Source: Rhipidocladum racemiflorum (lineage: Eukaryota; Streptophyta; Magnoliopsida; Poales; Poaceae). Taken from it: a DNA stretch of 64,000 nt. Below are positions 45,122 to 57,088 of this stretch, one piece after another. Position 1 is the stretch's first letter. The number at the start of each line of letters is the position of its first letter. The position numbers and the translations under genes were made by a program. The notes under the pieces were generated by a model that did not search any database, was not told the DNA's origin, and was given only the letters and a program-made list of their open reading frames with translations. The DNA is taken from assembly GCA_036346355.1 (NCBI GenBank), contig CM070576.1:50949712-51013711 (forward strand), given 5' to 3'.

Positions 45122-46519
45122 CTAGTCATCAACACGTGCATCGCACGGGCTAGATTATTTAGATAGAATATTAATAATGCTAGTTTATATAGGACAATAT
45201 TATTTATATAGGACAATTTTAGTTTCAAACTAAAGTACACATATGTCTTATAAAATGTTTTACTCTAACCAATGCAGGGTTTGTTTATCCTCCATATTCT
45301 TTCCTTTGAATCTACATATATTCTGGCATTTTTGTTAGGATTTTAGTTCACAGTTTTTAATGCATTGTTTGTAAATTAAAATTTATTTTTTTATTTGGTG
45401 GATGCCATAATTTTTGGAATTATTATTCTAGATTTTTATATTTATGTAGCATATTATTTTATCTATAATTTTAGTTACAAACTAGGATTTATTAGGACAC
45501 TACACATTTTTTGCAATTTCAAATTCAACTAGCCTGTATTTGGATTTATATATAATTTTTTTATGTAATTTATATTTAGAGTACAACCTACAATGGTAAA
45601 AAATACATATATTCATACACAAATCACATTAATATAATTGTCCTCTCTATGAAGTTTGTAGTATTTTTGTAAATTTAATTTGAAAAGGAAATTTATAATT
45701 TTTAACAATTTATATTTAGTTTGACACCATATTTTAAATTTTTTAATTCCATATTTACATATATATATATATATATATGGTAGATTATTTGAAAGATAAA
45801 TAAATGCATTTGTATAGCATAATCTTTTTAGTTATTTGGATTAGCATTTGATGTAGTTTATAAAAAAAATAAAAGAATCATCTTGAGGAACGCTAACTAA
45901 ACGATCTTGAATAGCGTATCGGAATCCATGTACCATGAATTTTTTTCCCCTTTCGCATGTCTACCTTCATGGTACATGCATCTTTTGATTTGTGCTATGC
46001 CCGGCCTCTATAACAACAAGCAGCAGATAACGCAAGGGCGATTGACGGTTTATTTCTTGTGCCGACCAATTCCGATGTATTAGCTTTTTTCATATGTAAC
46101 TTAGAATTCAATAGTTTTTTTTCTTCAAGAAAACAGAATTAATGCATGAATTTCTAGTCTTTTATATTTTCTTCAATTAATATAGGAATTTCTATCTTTT
46201 GTCCTCCTAAAATTAACAGGTACTCTAAGAGGAGTCCCAAATTAGTAAAGTAAAAAACAAAGATTGCACTAGAGTAGATGGGATCTTAGTTTGATTCGTG
46301 TTTGGTTAGAATTGCCTTGTTCCTTTAATTTTGTCCCATTGTGAACATAGTAGATTAGATTAATCTACGTACGTTTACAATTTGAGTTGTATAAAGTTTT
46401 TCTAGCAGAGTTGTATCTGGACTTGGGAAGTTAGCTATTTTAAGTAACTGGGACATGTTACATATCTTTATTTTTCTATTATACGTATCCGGTACCACTA
46501 CTACAGAACTGGGCATCAC

Positions 46520-46890
46520 AAGCGGTATATTACAAGCGGTTAGGTGCGAACCGGTTCTGGCCCACGCACCAGAAGCGGTTCGTGAGCAACGGGCGGGAGG
46601 GGGTCACTAGAAGCGGTTGGTCATACGAACCGCTTGTGTTGACAACCATCACAAGCGGTTCGTTTGCCAAACCGCTTATGAATTATCACAAGCGGTTTGA
46701 GACCTCAACCGCTTGTAGATATTTATATTTAGAAGCGGTTCGTGTATAAAACCGCTACTGAAGTCTTAGTTTTAGTAGCGGTTTGTTTGTCAAACCGCTT
46801 CTACAAAGTCAGAAGCGGTTTGACATACAAACCGCTTCTAGAACTCAACCTTCGTAAGCGGTTTGTATATGAAACCGCTTCTAGAATCCC
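46520..46890. promoter_or_regulatory. Left subterminal repeats of the CACTA element
   Basis: About 14 copies of AAGCGGTT/AACCGCTT are arranged largely as facing pairs. In En/Spm the comparable repeats bind the small transposase TNPA, and the left ones lie in the promoter; here they precede the TNP2 gene. Confidence 0.85.
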
Positions 46891-47429
46891 TCCCGCCAAA
46901 GACTTTAAACTTCTTCTTCCTCCCGAGCCAACGATCGATGAGCAGAGAAGGGCCGAGCACTCGTTTCTTCCGGGAGGTGCTGCCCAAATTTTTGTTTTGA
47001 AATTGCTGGTGATTTAGCTTCAAATTAAGTGTTTTAAGGTCAAGAAGAGCATGTTAGCATCTTTCTCACCTACATATTGCTGTTTTTTATGCATTGGATG
47101 TGGAGAAATCATGATTTATTCATGTTGAAATGTGTTGCTTTGCTAGGTAGAACATGTTGAAATGTGTATGGTATGAAGTTGTTCCCCAAAATTTATTTTG
47201 TATGCTTGTTGTTGTTATGGTATGAAGATGTATGGTGATCTAGTTCAAAATATGACATTGCAATGAAGTAATTAGCAGTGTATAAAATAAAATAAGGATA
47301 AAAAAATAATTAGAAAGGTAGAAAGGGATAAAAAAAATTAGAAAGGTAGATCTTTAATTGCATGAAGGTGTAGGTGGGGTTGTTTTTCTTGGAGAAGAAA
47401 AAAATATATGAAATTATTACTTGTTGTAG

Positions 47430-50400
47430 ATGAACCGGCAATGGATGTACAATGCGGACCGTCGATCGAGAGAGTTCATTGATGGCGTGCAGGCTTTTCT
47501 CGATGCGGCCATTGCATTCCTGCCTCCAGCGACTTCATATGTTGTCCGTGCGTAGATTGCAAGAACGAGAAGGAGCACTCACAGCGATGGCAGGTTATGA
47601 ACCATTTGATGATGAGAGGTTTCATGCCAAACTATACCAGTTGGACCAACCATGGTGAAGACGAGGAAGACGAGGAAGAAGACCAGGAAGAAGAAGAGGG
47701 ATTCAAAAATATCTCGGACGCCACGCAATGCTATTCCGTGGGAGGTACACTCAGTGACTTTGGTGATGATGAGCTGGACCAGATGCTGCGTGACGGTGAG
47801 GGAGACTACACAGATGAAAGACAGTTCGAGAAATTCCAGCGCATGTTAGAGGACCACAGAACTCCTTTATACCCAAATTGTGGGCAGGACCACAAGAAGT
47901 TGCGTACCACACTTGAACTTATGCAATGGAAGGCCACAAATAGTGTGTCAGATAAGGGATTCGATGAGTTGTTGACACTCATAAAGAAGTTGCTTCCAGA
48001 AGATAACACTCTGCCTGAATCTACATATGAAGCAAAGGAAGTCGTCTGCATCCTTTGGGACTGAAAGTACGTAAGATACACGCATGTCGTAACGATTGCA
48101 TCCTGTATCGCAATGCGTATGCCAATTTGGATGTTTGTCCAAAGGTGCAAAGAATCACGGTATAAGGTGAAGAGAGATGATCCAGGTGAAATAGATGGGG
48201 AGCGTAAGAAGAAGAGACCTCCAGCTAAAGTGTTGTGGTATTTCCCAGTGATTCCCCGATTGAAGCGTATGTTTGCTAACAAAGCGCATGCCCAGATGAT
48301 GCGTTGGCACAAAGAAGAGCGTAAAGATGACGGTATGCTTAGACACCCTGCAGATGGATCACAGTGGAGGAAAGTCGATCGGACGTACCCAGACTTCGCA
48401 CAAGAGGTGAGAAACATAAGGTTTGGGTTAAGTACCGATGGGATGAATCCTTTCGGAGAGTTGAGCAAAGAACCATAGCACCTGGCCTGTTACACTATGT
48501 ATGTATAACATTCCTCCATGGCTGTGCATGAAGCGAAAGTACATCATGATGCCGTTGTTGATCCAAGGCCCCAAGCAACCTGGAAATGACATCGATGTCT
48601 ACCTGAAACCATTGGTTGCAGATCTTGTGACGTTGTGGGAGGATGGTGCACGGTATGGGATGAGTACAAAAGGGAGTATTTCACCTTACGTGCATTGTTA
48701 TTTGTAACAATCAACGACTGGCCTGCTCTCGGTAACCTATCTGGCCAAACTATCAAAGGATATAGAGCTTGTGTCCAATGCTTAGATGAAACGGACAGCA
48801 TGTACACGAAAAACTCTCGAAAGGTTGTCTACATGGGCCACCGTAGGTTTCTTCCTACGAGTCACCCATGGCGGAAGAAGTGCAGGAAATTTAACGGGCA
48901 AATAGACCTTCGTGCTAGGCCTCAAAGATCGCATCGGGCCACATGTACTTGCTATGGTAAAGAATCTGAAAGTAGTATTCGGAAAGGGTCCCGGAAGCAA
49001 ACCATGCGTAATGAGGATGGTCAGCGCCAATGTGGAAGAAGAAGTCAGATTTTGGGACTTGCCTTATTGGGAAGTCTTGGAGGTTCGTCACTCACTTGAC
49101 TTCATGCACATCACGAAGAATGTTTGCTTGAACACGCTAGGCTACATAGATATGTATGGCCAATCAAAAGATACACTGCAAGGTCGGAAGGACCTTAAAC
49201 TCTTGGAACCGAGGAACGACCTACATCAGAAAAAGAGAGAAAAAGGACAACATTACCTACATCCTGCGAGCTACACTCTAAGCAAAGAAGAGAAAAAGCA
49301 TGATAGAGTGCACGAATAGTGTGAAGGTCCCTTCCGGATACTCATCAAATGTAAAGAGACTCATAAACACGAGCCGTAATAAAATCGTACACCTAAAATC
49401 CCATGACTGTCTTGTGTTGATGACACAAATTTGCTCCTGGCTATAAGAGGTATACTTCCGAGTGGGTACGGGGATAATCACAAAGCTGTGTTCTTTTTCA
49501 ATGCGATTTGGCATAAGGTCATCGACCCGGATAAACTAAGTAAGGCTGCAGGATGACGTGGTACAAAGTGTGGTTTGTCTTGAGATGATATTTCCTCCTG
49601 CGTTCTTTGATATTATGGTTCATCTCACTGTTCACCTTGTCAAAGAGATAGGTATTCTCGGACCGTGTATCTGCACAACATGTTCCCTTTCGAGAGGTAC
49701 ATGAGTGTGCTAAAGAAGTATGTTCAGAACCGCTTCGTCCGGAAGGATGCATTGCCGAGGGTTATGGGACAGAGGAGGTGATTGAATTTTGTGTGGATTA
49801 CATTAATGATCTAAATCCGATCGGCGTCCCTATATCACGCCATGAGGGCAGGCTACGAGGAAAAGGGACGAGGGAAGGAAAGCAATTGCATGCAATGATC
49901 TTCTTACATTTAAGCAAGCACATTTCACGGTTTTGAAACAATCAACTGTGGTGGCCCGTATGTTGTTGAGCACAAGAGTATTCTACGCCGTGAATTCCTG
50001 GGAGGTCCGAGGATTGGATAACATCAAGCACATGGATTCTTTCGGCGCTTGGTTACAAAACTATATCCTTTTCAAAGGGTCGGACAATGAACAATTGCAA
50101 CGATTGGCACGGGACCTTCTATCAAATCGTGACATTCAAGGGGTACGAGATAAATGGTTACACATTTTACACCAGATCCAGGATGACAAGAGCACCAATC
50201 GTAATGGTGTCCGTATAGATGCCGAAGACAACAAAGGAAAGGTGGACACATATTATGGTTTCATAGAAGAGATATGGGAGCTTGACTATGGACCTTTAAA
50301 GGTCCCTCTATTTAAGTGACAATGGGTCAAACTCACTTCAGGCGGCGTAAAGGTCGACAAATACGGCATGACAACCGTTGACCTCACGCAAGTCGGCTAT

Positions 50401-50697
50401 AGGCGTGAACCGTTCGTCCTTGCAAATGATGTGAGACAGGTCTTCTATGTAATAGACATGTCAAGCAAGCCTAAGAAGCAGAAAGATAATAATAATAATA
50501 AGCCAAAGCGACACGTGGTTCTCCAAGGCAAACGAAGGATTGTCGGAGTTGAGGACATCACAGATGAGGAAGACTATAGTCAGTTCGACGAGCTCCCTCC
50601 TTTTGCGGTGGATGTTGACATAAGCCTCCTGAATGACACAGACCTGGATGCTTACATACGTCACGATCATAACGAAGGAAGACTTGTAAAGACATAG
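47430..50697 (+). pseudogene. TNP2 transposase (Transposase_21, DUF4218, DUF4216), many frameshifts
   Basis: Starts with 'MNRQWMYNADRRSREFIDGV' (transposase-associated domain, with 'CCPCVDCKN' after a frameshift near 47530). An acidic linker and 'LDQMLRDGEGDY' follow, then after a frameshift near 48055 the Transposase_21 core: 'KIHACRNDCILYRNAY', 'KVLWYFPVIPRLKRMFA', 'NIRFGLSTDGMNPFG', 'QGPKQPGNDIDVYLKPLV', 'LLFVTINDWPALGNLSG' and 'LDFMHITKNVCLN'. DUF4218-like 'FFDIMVHLTVHLV' (49600) and a DUF4216-like end ('MTTVDLTQVGYRREPFVLA', 50370-50697) complete it. Stops include a TGA at 50317 where the family has Cys or Arg. The domain order is complete but at least six frameshifts or stops kill it. 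Confidence 0.92.
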
Positions 50698-50799
50698 TAT
50701 GGTACTACTTAAAATGTAGTATTACTGTATGAACTTATTTATTTGAACTTGTGTGATCATTTTTAGACGTGTCTTATACTGTACGTGTTTATTTGAAAT

Positions 50800-51360
50800 A
50801 AACCTCATTAAATAAACCCCAAGAAATAAACCTTATGGAATAAACAATAAATAAATAAAAAATATAAACCTCAAGAAGTAAACAAAAAAGAAAGGTAAAG
50901 AAAGTAAAAAAAAAGAGAGAAAGGTTTAACAAATGAAGAATATAAACAAAAAACAATAAAGAAATAAAGAAAATAAAAAAAAGAAAGGTAAAGAAAGTAA
51001 AAAAAAAAAGAGAAAGGTTTAACAAATGAAGAATATAAACAAAAACAATAAAGAAATAAACCTTATGGAATAAAGAATAAAGAAACTAAAAAAAAAAGAA
51101 AGGTAAAGAAACTAAAAAAAAAAAGAATATAAATGAAGAATATCAACAAAAAAGAAAGGTAAAGAAAGTAAAAAAAAAAAGGTAAAGAAAGTAAAAAAAT
51201 GAAAGGTAAAGAAAGTAAAAAAAAAAGAAAGGTTTAAAAGAAAAAAAAGAAAGGTTTAACAAATGAAGAATATAAACAAAAAACAATAAAGAAATAAAGA
51301 AAATAAAAAAATGAAAGGTAAAGAAAGTAAAAAAAAAGAAAGGTTTAAAAGAAAAAAAAA
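50800..51360. repeat. Purine-rich minisatellite, unit about 90 bp
   Basis: 'gaaaggtttaacaaatgaagaatataaac' recurs near 50922, 51014 and 51252, with 'aaagaaaggtaaagaaagtaaaaaa' between. Almost no C appears on this strand. It sits between the two CACTA genes. Confidence 0.88.
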
Positions 51361-51363
51361 AGA

Positions 51364-51438
51364 ATGGCCGGCGGGGAGCGAGTGGGGCTCGAACGGGCGA
51401 CCTCGAGCCCGCACTCAAGCGCCCGCGCTAGCCAGGGG
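51364..51438 (-). other. tRNA-like degenerate segment
   Basis: On the minus strand 'TGGCTAGCGCGGG' loosely fits a tRNA A box and 'CGTTCGAGCCC' a B box, about 30 bases apart. The T-arm and acceptor do not pair properly, so this is not a working tRNA. It could be a tRNA-derived relic or chance GC-rich sequence. Confidence 0.3.
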
Positions 51439-51519
51439 GGAGAGGAGAGTTCTTGTTAACCGTAATAGGCAACATACTCTTTTAAGTAGTATGTATCGGT
51501 TCCAATTATAACAGCTGAG

Positions 51520-51775
51520 ATGGCTTCTACAAGCGGTTTGTATTAATAACCGCTTGTAGAGATATCTCTACAAGCGGTTCCAATTAATAACCGCTTGTAG
51601 AGAGAGCTTCTACAAGCGGTTATTAATTAGAACCGCTTGTAGAGATCTCTCTTTACAAGCGGTTTGTATTACGAACCGCTTGTAGAGATCTCTCTCTACA
51701 AGCGGTTTGTATTAAGAACCGCTTGTAGATCTCACGTTTACAAGCGGTTTGTATTAAGAACCGCTTGTAGAGGTG
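51520..51775. promoter_or_regulatory. Internal array of six palindromic CACTA motifs before the second gene
   Basis: Six inverted pairs, each of the form TACAAGCGGTT(7-12 nt)AACCGCTTGTA, repeat every 40-48 bp. They are the same word as in the two subterminal regions. The array ends just before a TATA-like 'tttatacac' (51781) and a GC-rich leader. By analogy with En/Spm this may let the TNPA-like product act on its own promoter. Confidence 0.75.
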
Positions 51776-52039
51776 GCTGCCTTTATACACGCTCGCGCTC
51801 TCTCCCTTCGTCAAACCTCCAAATTTTCCTAAGTCCCGCGCGCCCTGCAGCTCACGCCGTGCTCGCCTGCTCTGTGCACCGCGCCGACGCCGCCTCCGCC
51901 ACCGCGCCTGCGCCACCCCACCCCGGAGGAGGTAGGTATAGCTGTGTGTACCCCCCCCACCTCCTCCTGTTACAGTCGCCCATAAGGTGTTCGATGAAAT
52001 GTCCACAAGGCATTTTCATATATGTATTATTGATATGTT

Positions 52040-52184
52040 GGTATGTATGTTGTTAATTATGTTCATATATGTATTTGGTATGTTGGTATGTTGGTATTGT
52101 TGGTATTTGGTATGTTGGTATTTGGTATTGTTGGTATTTGGTATGTTGGTATTTGGTATTGTGTATATATATTGAGAGACATTG

Positions 52185-52217
<33 letters not shown>

Positions 52218-52298
52218 ATGTTGTTGGTGATGGTGTATGGTATTTGGTATGTTGGTATTTGGTATTAATTGTGTATATATATTGAGAGACATTGTATG

Positions 52299-52359
<61 letters not shown>

Positions 52360-52525
52360 TGTTGGTGATGGTGTATGGTATTTGGTATGTTGGTATTTGG
52401 TATTAATTGTGTATATATATTGAGAGACATTGTATATATATATATGTGTGTGTGTATGTTGTTGGTGATGGTGTATGGTATTTGGTATGTTGGTATTAAT
52501 TGTGTATATATATTGAGAGACATTG

Positions 52526-52576
<51 letters not shown>

Positions 52577-52720
52577 TGTTGGTGATGGTGTATGGATCGG
52601 CTTGGCTCGTTAGCTCAATTCCAAAAATAAATTGAATTTTGCGGTAGATCGGCTCGTTAGCTCAATACCATATATATATTGAAATTGAATTTTGCGCTAG
52701 ATCGGCTCGGCTCGTTAGCT
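52040..52720. repeat. Compound minisatellite (GT/AT runs plus about 110-130-bp units)
   Basis: Units of 'tatattgagagacattgtat', an (AT)n(GT)n run and 'atgttgttggtgatggtgtatgg' repeat four times (near 52160, 52275, 52415, 52505) with variable dinucleotide length. 'gatcggctcg..tagctcaat' repeats three times at 52597-52725. Confidence 0.92.
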
Positions 52721-52953
52721 CAATTCCAAAAATAAAATGATATTAAATTAAACTATGTTAATTTTAAAAATGACCGAAAAAATGTGAACTTGACTCATTT
52801 CCACCCCTACCTCCACCTCACACAACAACTCCTGTGAGATCAGTTCTTTCACCGACGTCCCCTTTCCTCCTCATGTTGGTATATGTATACCTATATATAT
52901 ATGTTGTTATAGATGTTTTCGAATTTAAGGTTACATTATATCAACATTTATAG

Positions 52954-55900
52954 ATGGCACAACCAACACGTGGTGACCCTTATTTCAACGAGGAAGAACA
53001 GTTCCTGTTAGACTCCATCGCCGACTATGAAGGTTATCCTGCAGCCGCTGTGGCCGGTAACACTGGTTTCGGCGAGAATGTGGACACCGTTAACACCGAG
53101 GTATGGTCAGAAGAAAATAATTCCTGTGGGCATGTTAATTAATCGCAATTCATTATTAGAATACACCCTGACATGTTATATATATGTTTGTTTATTTAAA
53201 GCCTGTTACATTGAGCAACCAATCCAAGAATCGGGGACCTAACAAGAAGCCGTCCACAAAGCATGTGTTTACCGAAATTGACAACGATGGGAAGCCGATT
53301 GCCCCTCTTTCAGCAGTTGGGCCGTTCAACAACGCCTGCGGTTACCACGTAAGAGATCACGTCCCAATTAGCATCAAGAAATGGGCTGAAGTTCCTCAAG
53401 CTACCAAGGATCTCCTCACGGCAAGATATTACGGAAAATTTCACATTTCCTCAAGGGTTTGGAGACAAGGCCAAGAATTATACGTTGAAGAAGATGGCAC
53501 TCTCATTTCAGTCATGGAAGTCGGCTCTCGACAAAAATGCGTGCGAAGGGAGAAAGACCTGACTTCAACCAATTTCCTTATCTGGCCGATCACCGGAAGC
53601 ATTCGAGGAGTACAAGATGTCGGTGAAGGCCAGGTGCAAGTCGGAAGAATAAGACCAATGCACGAGATGAAGAAGTACCACCACCATCTCGGCACGGTGG
53701 TTACCTCAAGGCTGTCAGAAATGGGACAAGAAAGAAGAAGAATTATTGGCCAAGGAAGTCACACGATTCTTGCTTTGTGGGAAGAGCGCTGCGCAATTGG
53801 TTCATGGGTCACTGGGAGCCTTGCAGATGATGGCAGTTTGGTGATGCTACCAAATGTACAAGATGTTGGCGGAAGAATTGTACAAGCCGTCGAGCGATCT
53901 CGGTCGAGGCTCTTTTGTGGTAGACAGGGAGAACGATGAGCTAACACATGCCCTCCAAACCCACGAGCACCGGGACGGACACGAGGTTTTGGCAAGACGC
54001 CATGGAAATGCGGTTTAAGTGAAGGATACGCTTTAAATGCAGAGAGCCTTGAGAGAACCAAAACAAGAGAAGCAAATAAAATGGCTCAATTGGAACGGGG
54101 GCTTAGAGCAACCCAGGCTAGCATTGGAGATCTAGTTGCGCAACAAGTGCGGGTAGCTCTCAGTAACCTTCAGGGATCAGCATGTCCAATCAATCAGCCG
54201 GACGCCATGACCAGCCCGTCAGCGCGGCGGAGCAGCTGCGCGTCCACCGGGGCCCCTCAAGGGGATGAAGACTTGCAAGCCCATTATCCCGTTGATGACA
54301 TAAGGGTTTGCCGCCAGTGTGAGCTACACATCGATGCGCGCAACCTCTCCATCAGGGTGGCTTACGGCATGGCATTGCCGGTGTCACCGGGCCAGACCTT
54401 CCACTGCAACACAATACCCATGGGTTACTCGAAGGTCGCAGTGGAGGAGGAGGTCTGGCGGATTTGAAGAACTAGTACTCGATATTCTTTGGAGGCGACA
54501 GCGTTACCAAGCTTGGACAGGCCCTCCACAATATCATCCTCTGGCGAAAAAGGTTGATCATATTTCCAGATGGCGTGGAGGCGTCATCTCCGAGCCGCCG
54601 AGGGAAGCTTCGTCTCCTCCACAACGACAACCCACGCCTCCTCGACAACCGACGCCTCCTTCGGCGTCGCCTCCTCCTAACGACAACCGACTCCTCCTCC
54701 ACAACGAGCAGACGCCTCCTCCACAACGAGCAGACGCCTCCTCCACAACGACAACCGACACCTCCACCATCTCCTCCGAGGAAGAAGCTCAAGAGCCATA
54801 CTACTCCACCTGCTCCCACGAAGGCACTGATCCACCCGGTCAAAAGGGTAAAGGAACCTCCAAAGAGGGCATATGATAGGACCGACGAGGAGAATTACGC
54901 GATCGTCACCGAAGAAGTGGCTGCACACTTCGCACCAAAGAAGTCGGTGACCCAAGCGTACAAGTTGATCCAAAAGTGATGGAACACTTCTTGACCTGTC
55001 GTGCAATGCCACTCCTGTGCCGTCCAACTATGAACGTTACAATAATAAAGGCTACGGAAGAGTAAACGGGTCGGCGGCGGCAAAGCGAAGAGAGATCAAG
55101 ATCAGTGCGGCAAGATCAGGGAGAACCTTGAGAGATTTATGAAGGAGGCGGGACTCACTTCCGTAGCTGGTGCTCTAGGATCGAGATGTTCTCCCAATAG
55201 CGTAAGTCGGATGGCAATATAAGCTTGGCCGGGAGTTAATTGATCCAAATAAGATAAAGGACCTGCCAACCAAGATCGACAATTTCATGAATGGTACATG
55301 ATAGAGTCTGCTCAACAAAGAAAAATGTTCCCCCTCAAGTCGAGACAAGAAGATTTCTATCGTGGGGACAACACCATATGGCTCGAATTCAAGACATATA
55401 CAATATCTACCATAGCGACTCTATGAACGTGTCTCTCATGAAATTTCTTTGGTGCTGTAAGTATCAAGCTCATAACTTTACCATTTACTTCCTTGTACCA
55501 TAGAAGTGCAACTCTAATAACTTATACATTTCTATGTAGAATGGAGATACAACGATGTAGAAAGCAGAACATATTCAACGTGGGCTTCCTCGACCGGAAA
55601 TTGTCAATGAGATCGTATTCGATACAGCGCTAAAGCTCTTGAGGATTACGTTCTAGATGCATTCATGGGACAACACTATAAACCATACATATTTACGCCC
55701 TTCAACTTCATGTACGTATATTTACGTGTTCTCATAACGCATTAATAAACTTTTCTTTTCCAAGGCATTGATAATACTGCTAGCTAGTTATATATATGTC
55801 GCAATATATGACCAGGTATCACTTTGGATCCTTTTGGTCATCAAGCTTGATAGTAGCAAGATCATTGTTCAAGACTCAAAAGGGGACCGGTGGAACAATA

Positions 55901-56450
55901 TCGATATATCATTGATGTCCTAAACAGGTTTATAGCAAATATATATACAATTGTTTCCTTATTATATTGAAATACCTTGCTAATTCCAAGTCGATAATTG
56001 CTATTCATAATAACGCGTCACACAGGGCATTCGCAAGGTTTCGCAAGAAGCAACAAGGACAATTCGAGAATGAATTCACTTTGTCCAAATAAGCACTCGA
56101 GTATTAAAGCAGGCATTTGGAAACAACTTATGTGGCTATTATGTGTGCCACTACATGCAAAATATTACCCACGGCGATGTGCCCATAGCGACAACGAGGT
56201 GAGTGCACATATCAATTAATACTTACACTTTAATTACATGCTCAGAGATTTATTAATTTCGTTCTTTGTCACCCAACATCGATGTGCAAGATGTGATCCC
56301 GCCGCACCGGGTTGAAGCACTTCAAGAACAACTCATTGGCTTTATTGTTGTGAGATTGTATCTCGGCGGCGAGTTCCACACACCTGGTTGGAGAGATTGT
56401 CCTTCTATAAGGACAGGTGATCGACATCAACGTCTACCAAGGGCGTAAGC
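52954..56450 (+). pseudogene. CACTA second gene: Transposase_24 domain with a Ulp1/C48-like tail, broken
   Basis: Exon 1 (52954-53100, MAQPTRGDPYFNEEEQF) joins exon 2 in phase across a GT-AG intron (53101-53201). Exon 2 encodes the plant Transposase_24 region: 'NRGPNKKPSTKHVFTEID', 'GYHVRDHVPISIKKWAEVP', then after a frameshift 'EEVPPPSRHGGYLKAV'. Next come a coiled region ('MAQLERGLRATQASIGDLV', 54081), 'ARNLSIRVAYGMALPVSPG' (54350), a Pro/Gln-rich tract (54600-54780) and 'VTEEVAAHFAPKKSVTQAYK'. The end (55370-56200) is Ulp1-like: 'LLVIKLDSSKIIVQDSKG' and 'GNNLCGYYVCHYMQN', the latter around the expected catalytic Cys. At least five frameshifts or stops are present. TNPA-like products bind subterminal repeats; the protease tail's role in such elements is unknown. 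Confidence 0.82.
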
Positions 56451-56799
56451 AATGATGCACGCAAGAATTAAATCAGCTCGAGATTCACCCTTTTATTCTT
56501 TCAAACTTGTAAAAGTTGCTTATGTGTAAATCAAACTTGTAAAAGTGCTCATTATTTCATGTCTTGTCCATCAAACCTATCCATCTTTTAGTCTATTAAG
56601 TTCGTACTTTTACGTAAATGATCTGTGATTATTTCAATGAGTACGTATGAGTAATATATATTTAATTGTATACAAAAACAAAATATTTCTATGTATTATT
56701 AATGTCAAAATCAATACATATTGATAAACAACACAAAAAAAAATTATATATTGAATATATAATATAAAATGCATCTACACAATAGGTTATTATCTCCAA

Positions 56800-57070
56800 C
56801 CGCTTGTGGAGAGAGCACCTCCAGGCGGTTTGTAATGTCTGAACCGCTTGTGGAGAGGAAATCTTCTGGCGGTTTATAACACAAACCGCTTGTGAAGATC
56901 TCCCACGTGGCGCTCCCCGAGCCTTCTGGGCGCCTTCGAACCGCTTGTGGTGTCTCACCACAAGCGGTTGTCCGAACCGCTTGTGATACCCCGAAGGGTA
57001 TCACTCCCGGTTGCTTACCAGCGGTTCTAAAACCACTTCTGAAAGCGGTTACGAACCGCTTGTGATGACC
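56800..57070. promoter_or_regulatory. Right subterminal repeats of the CACTA element
   Basis: Copies of AACCGCTTGTG and its inverse are dense to the end, matching the left side (46520-46890), though several have 'ggcggtt' variants. Confidence 0.85.
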
Positions 57071-57088
57071 GGTTCTGTAGTAGTGTAC

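Larger units (their letters stand above)
46496..57085 (+). mobile_element. CACTA (En/Spm) element, 10.59 kb, TSD TAC, two decayed genes
   Basis: Ends CACTACTACAGAAC and GTTCTGTAGTAGTG are exact inverses for 14 bases, and the inverted repeat continues to about 31 bp with two mismatches. TAC is duplicated at 46493-46495 and 57086-57088. Subterminal ACAAGCGGTT motifs, often as inverted pairs, fill 46520-46890 and 56800-57070. It carries a TNP2 gene and a Transposase_24/Ulp1-like gene, both broken, so it is non-autonomous although its ends are well kept. Confidence 0.97.

Noticed and set aside
51364..51438. Functional tRNA gene
   Set aside because: The T-arm and acceptor do not pair, no convincing anticodon arm forms, and the A-box match is partial.
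52043..52523. Tyr/Ile/Val/Thr-His-rich open frames across 52043-52635
   Set aside because: They are translations of AT/GT microsatellite units.
54319..54979. Pro/Gln-rich frames as an independent gene
   Set aside because: They continue the decayed second CACTA gene in shifted frames; low-complexity CTC CAC AAC repeats explain the open frames.
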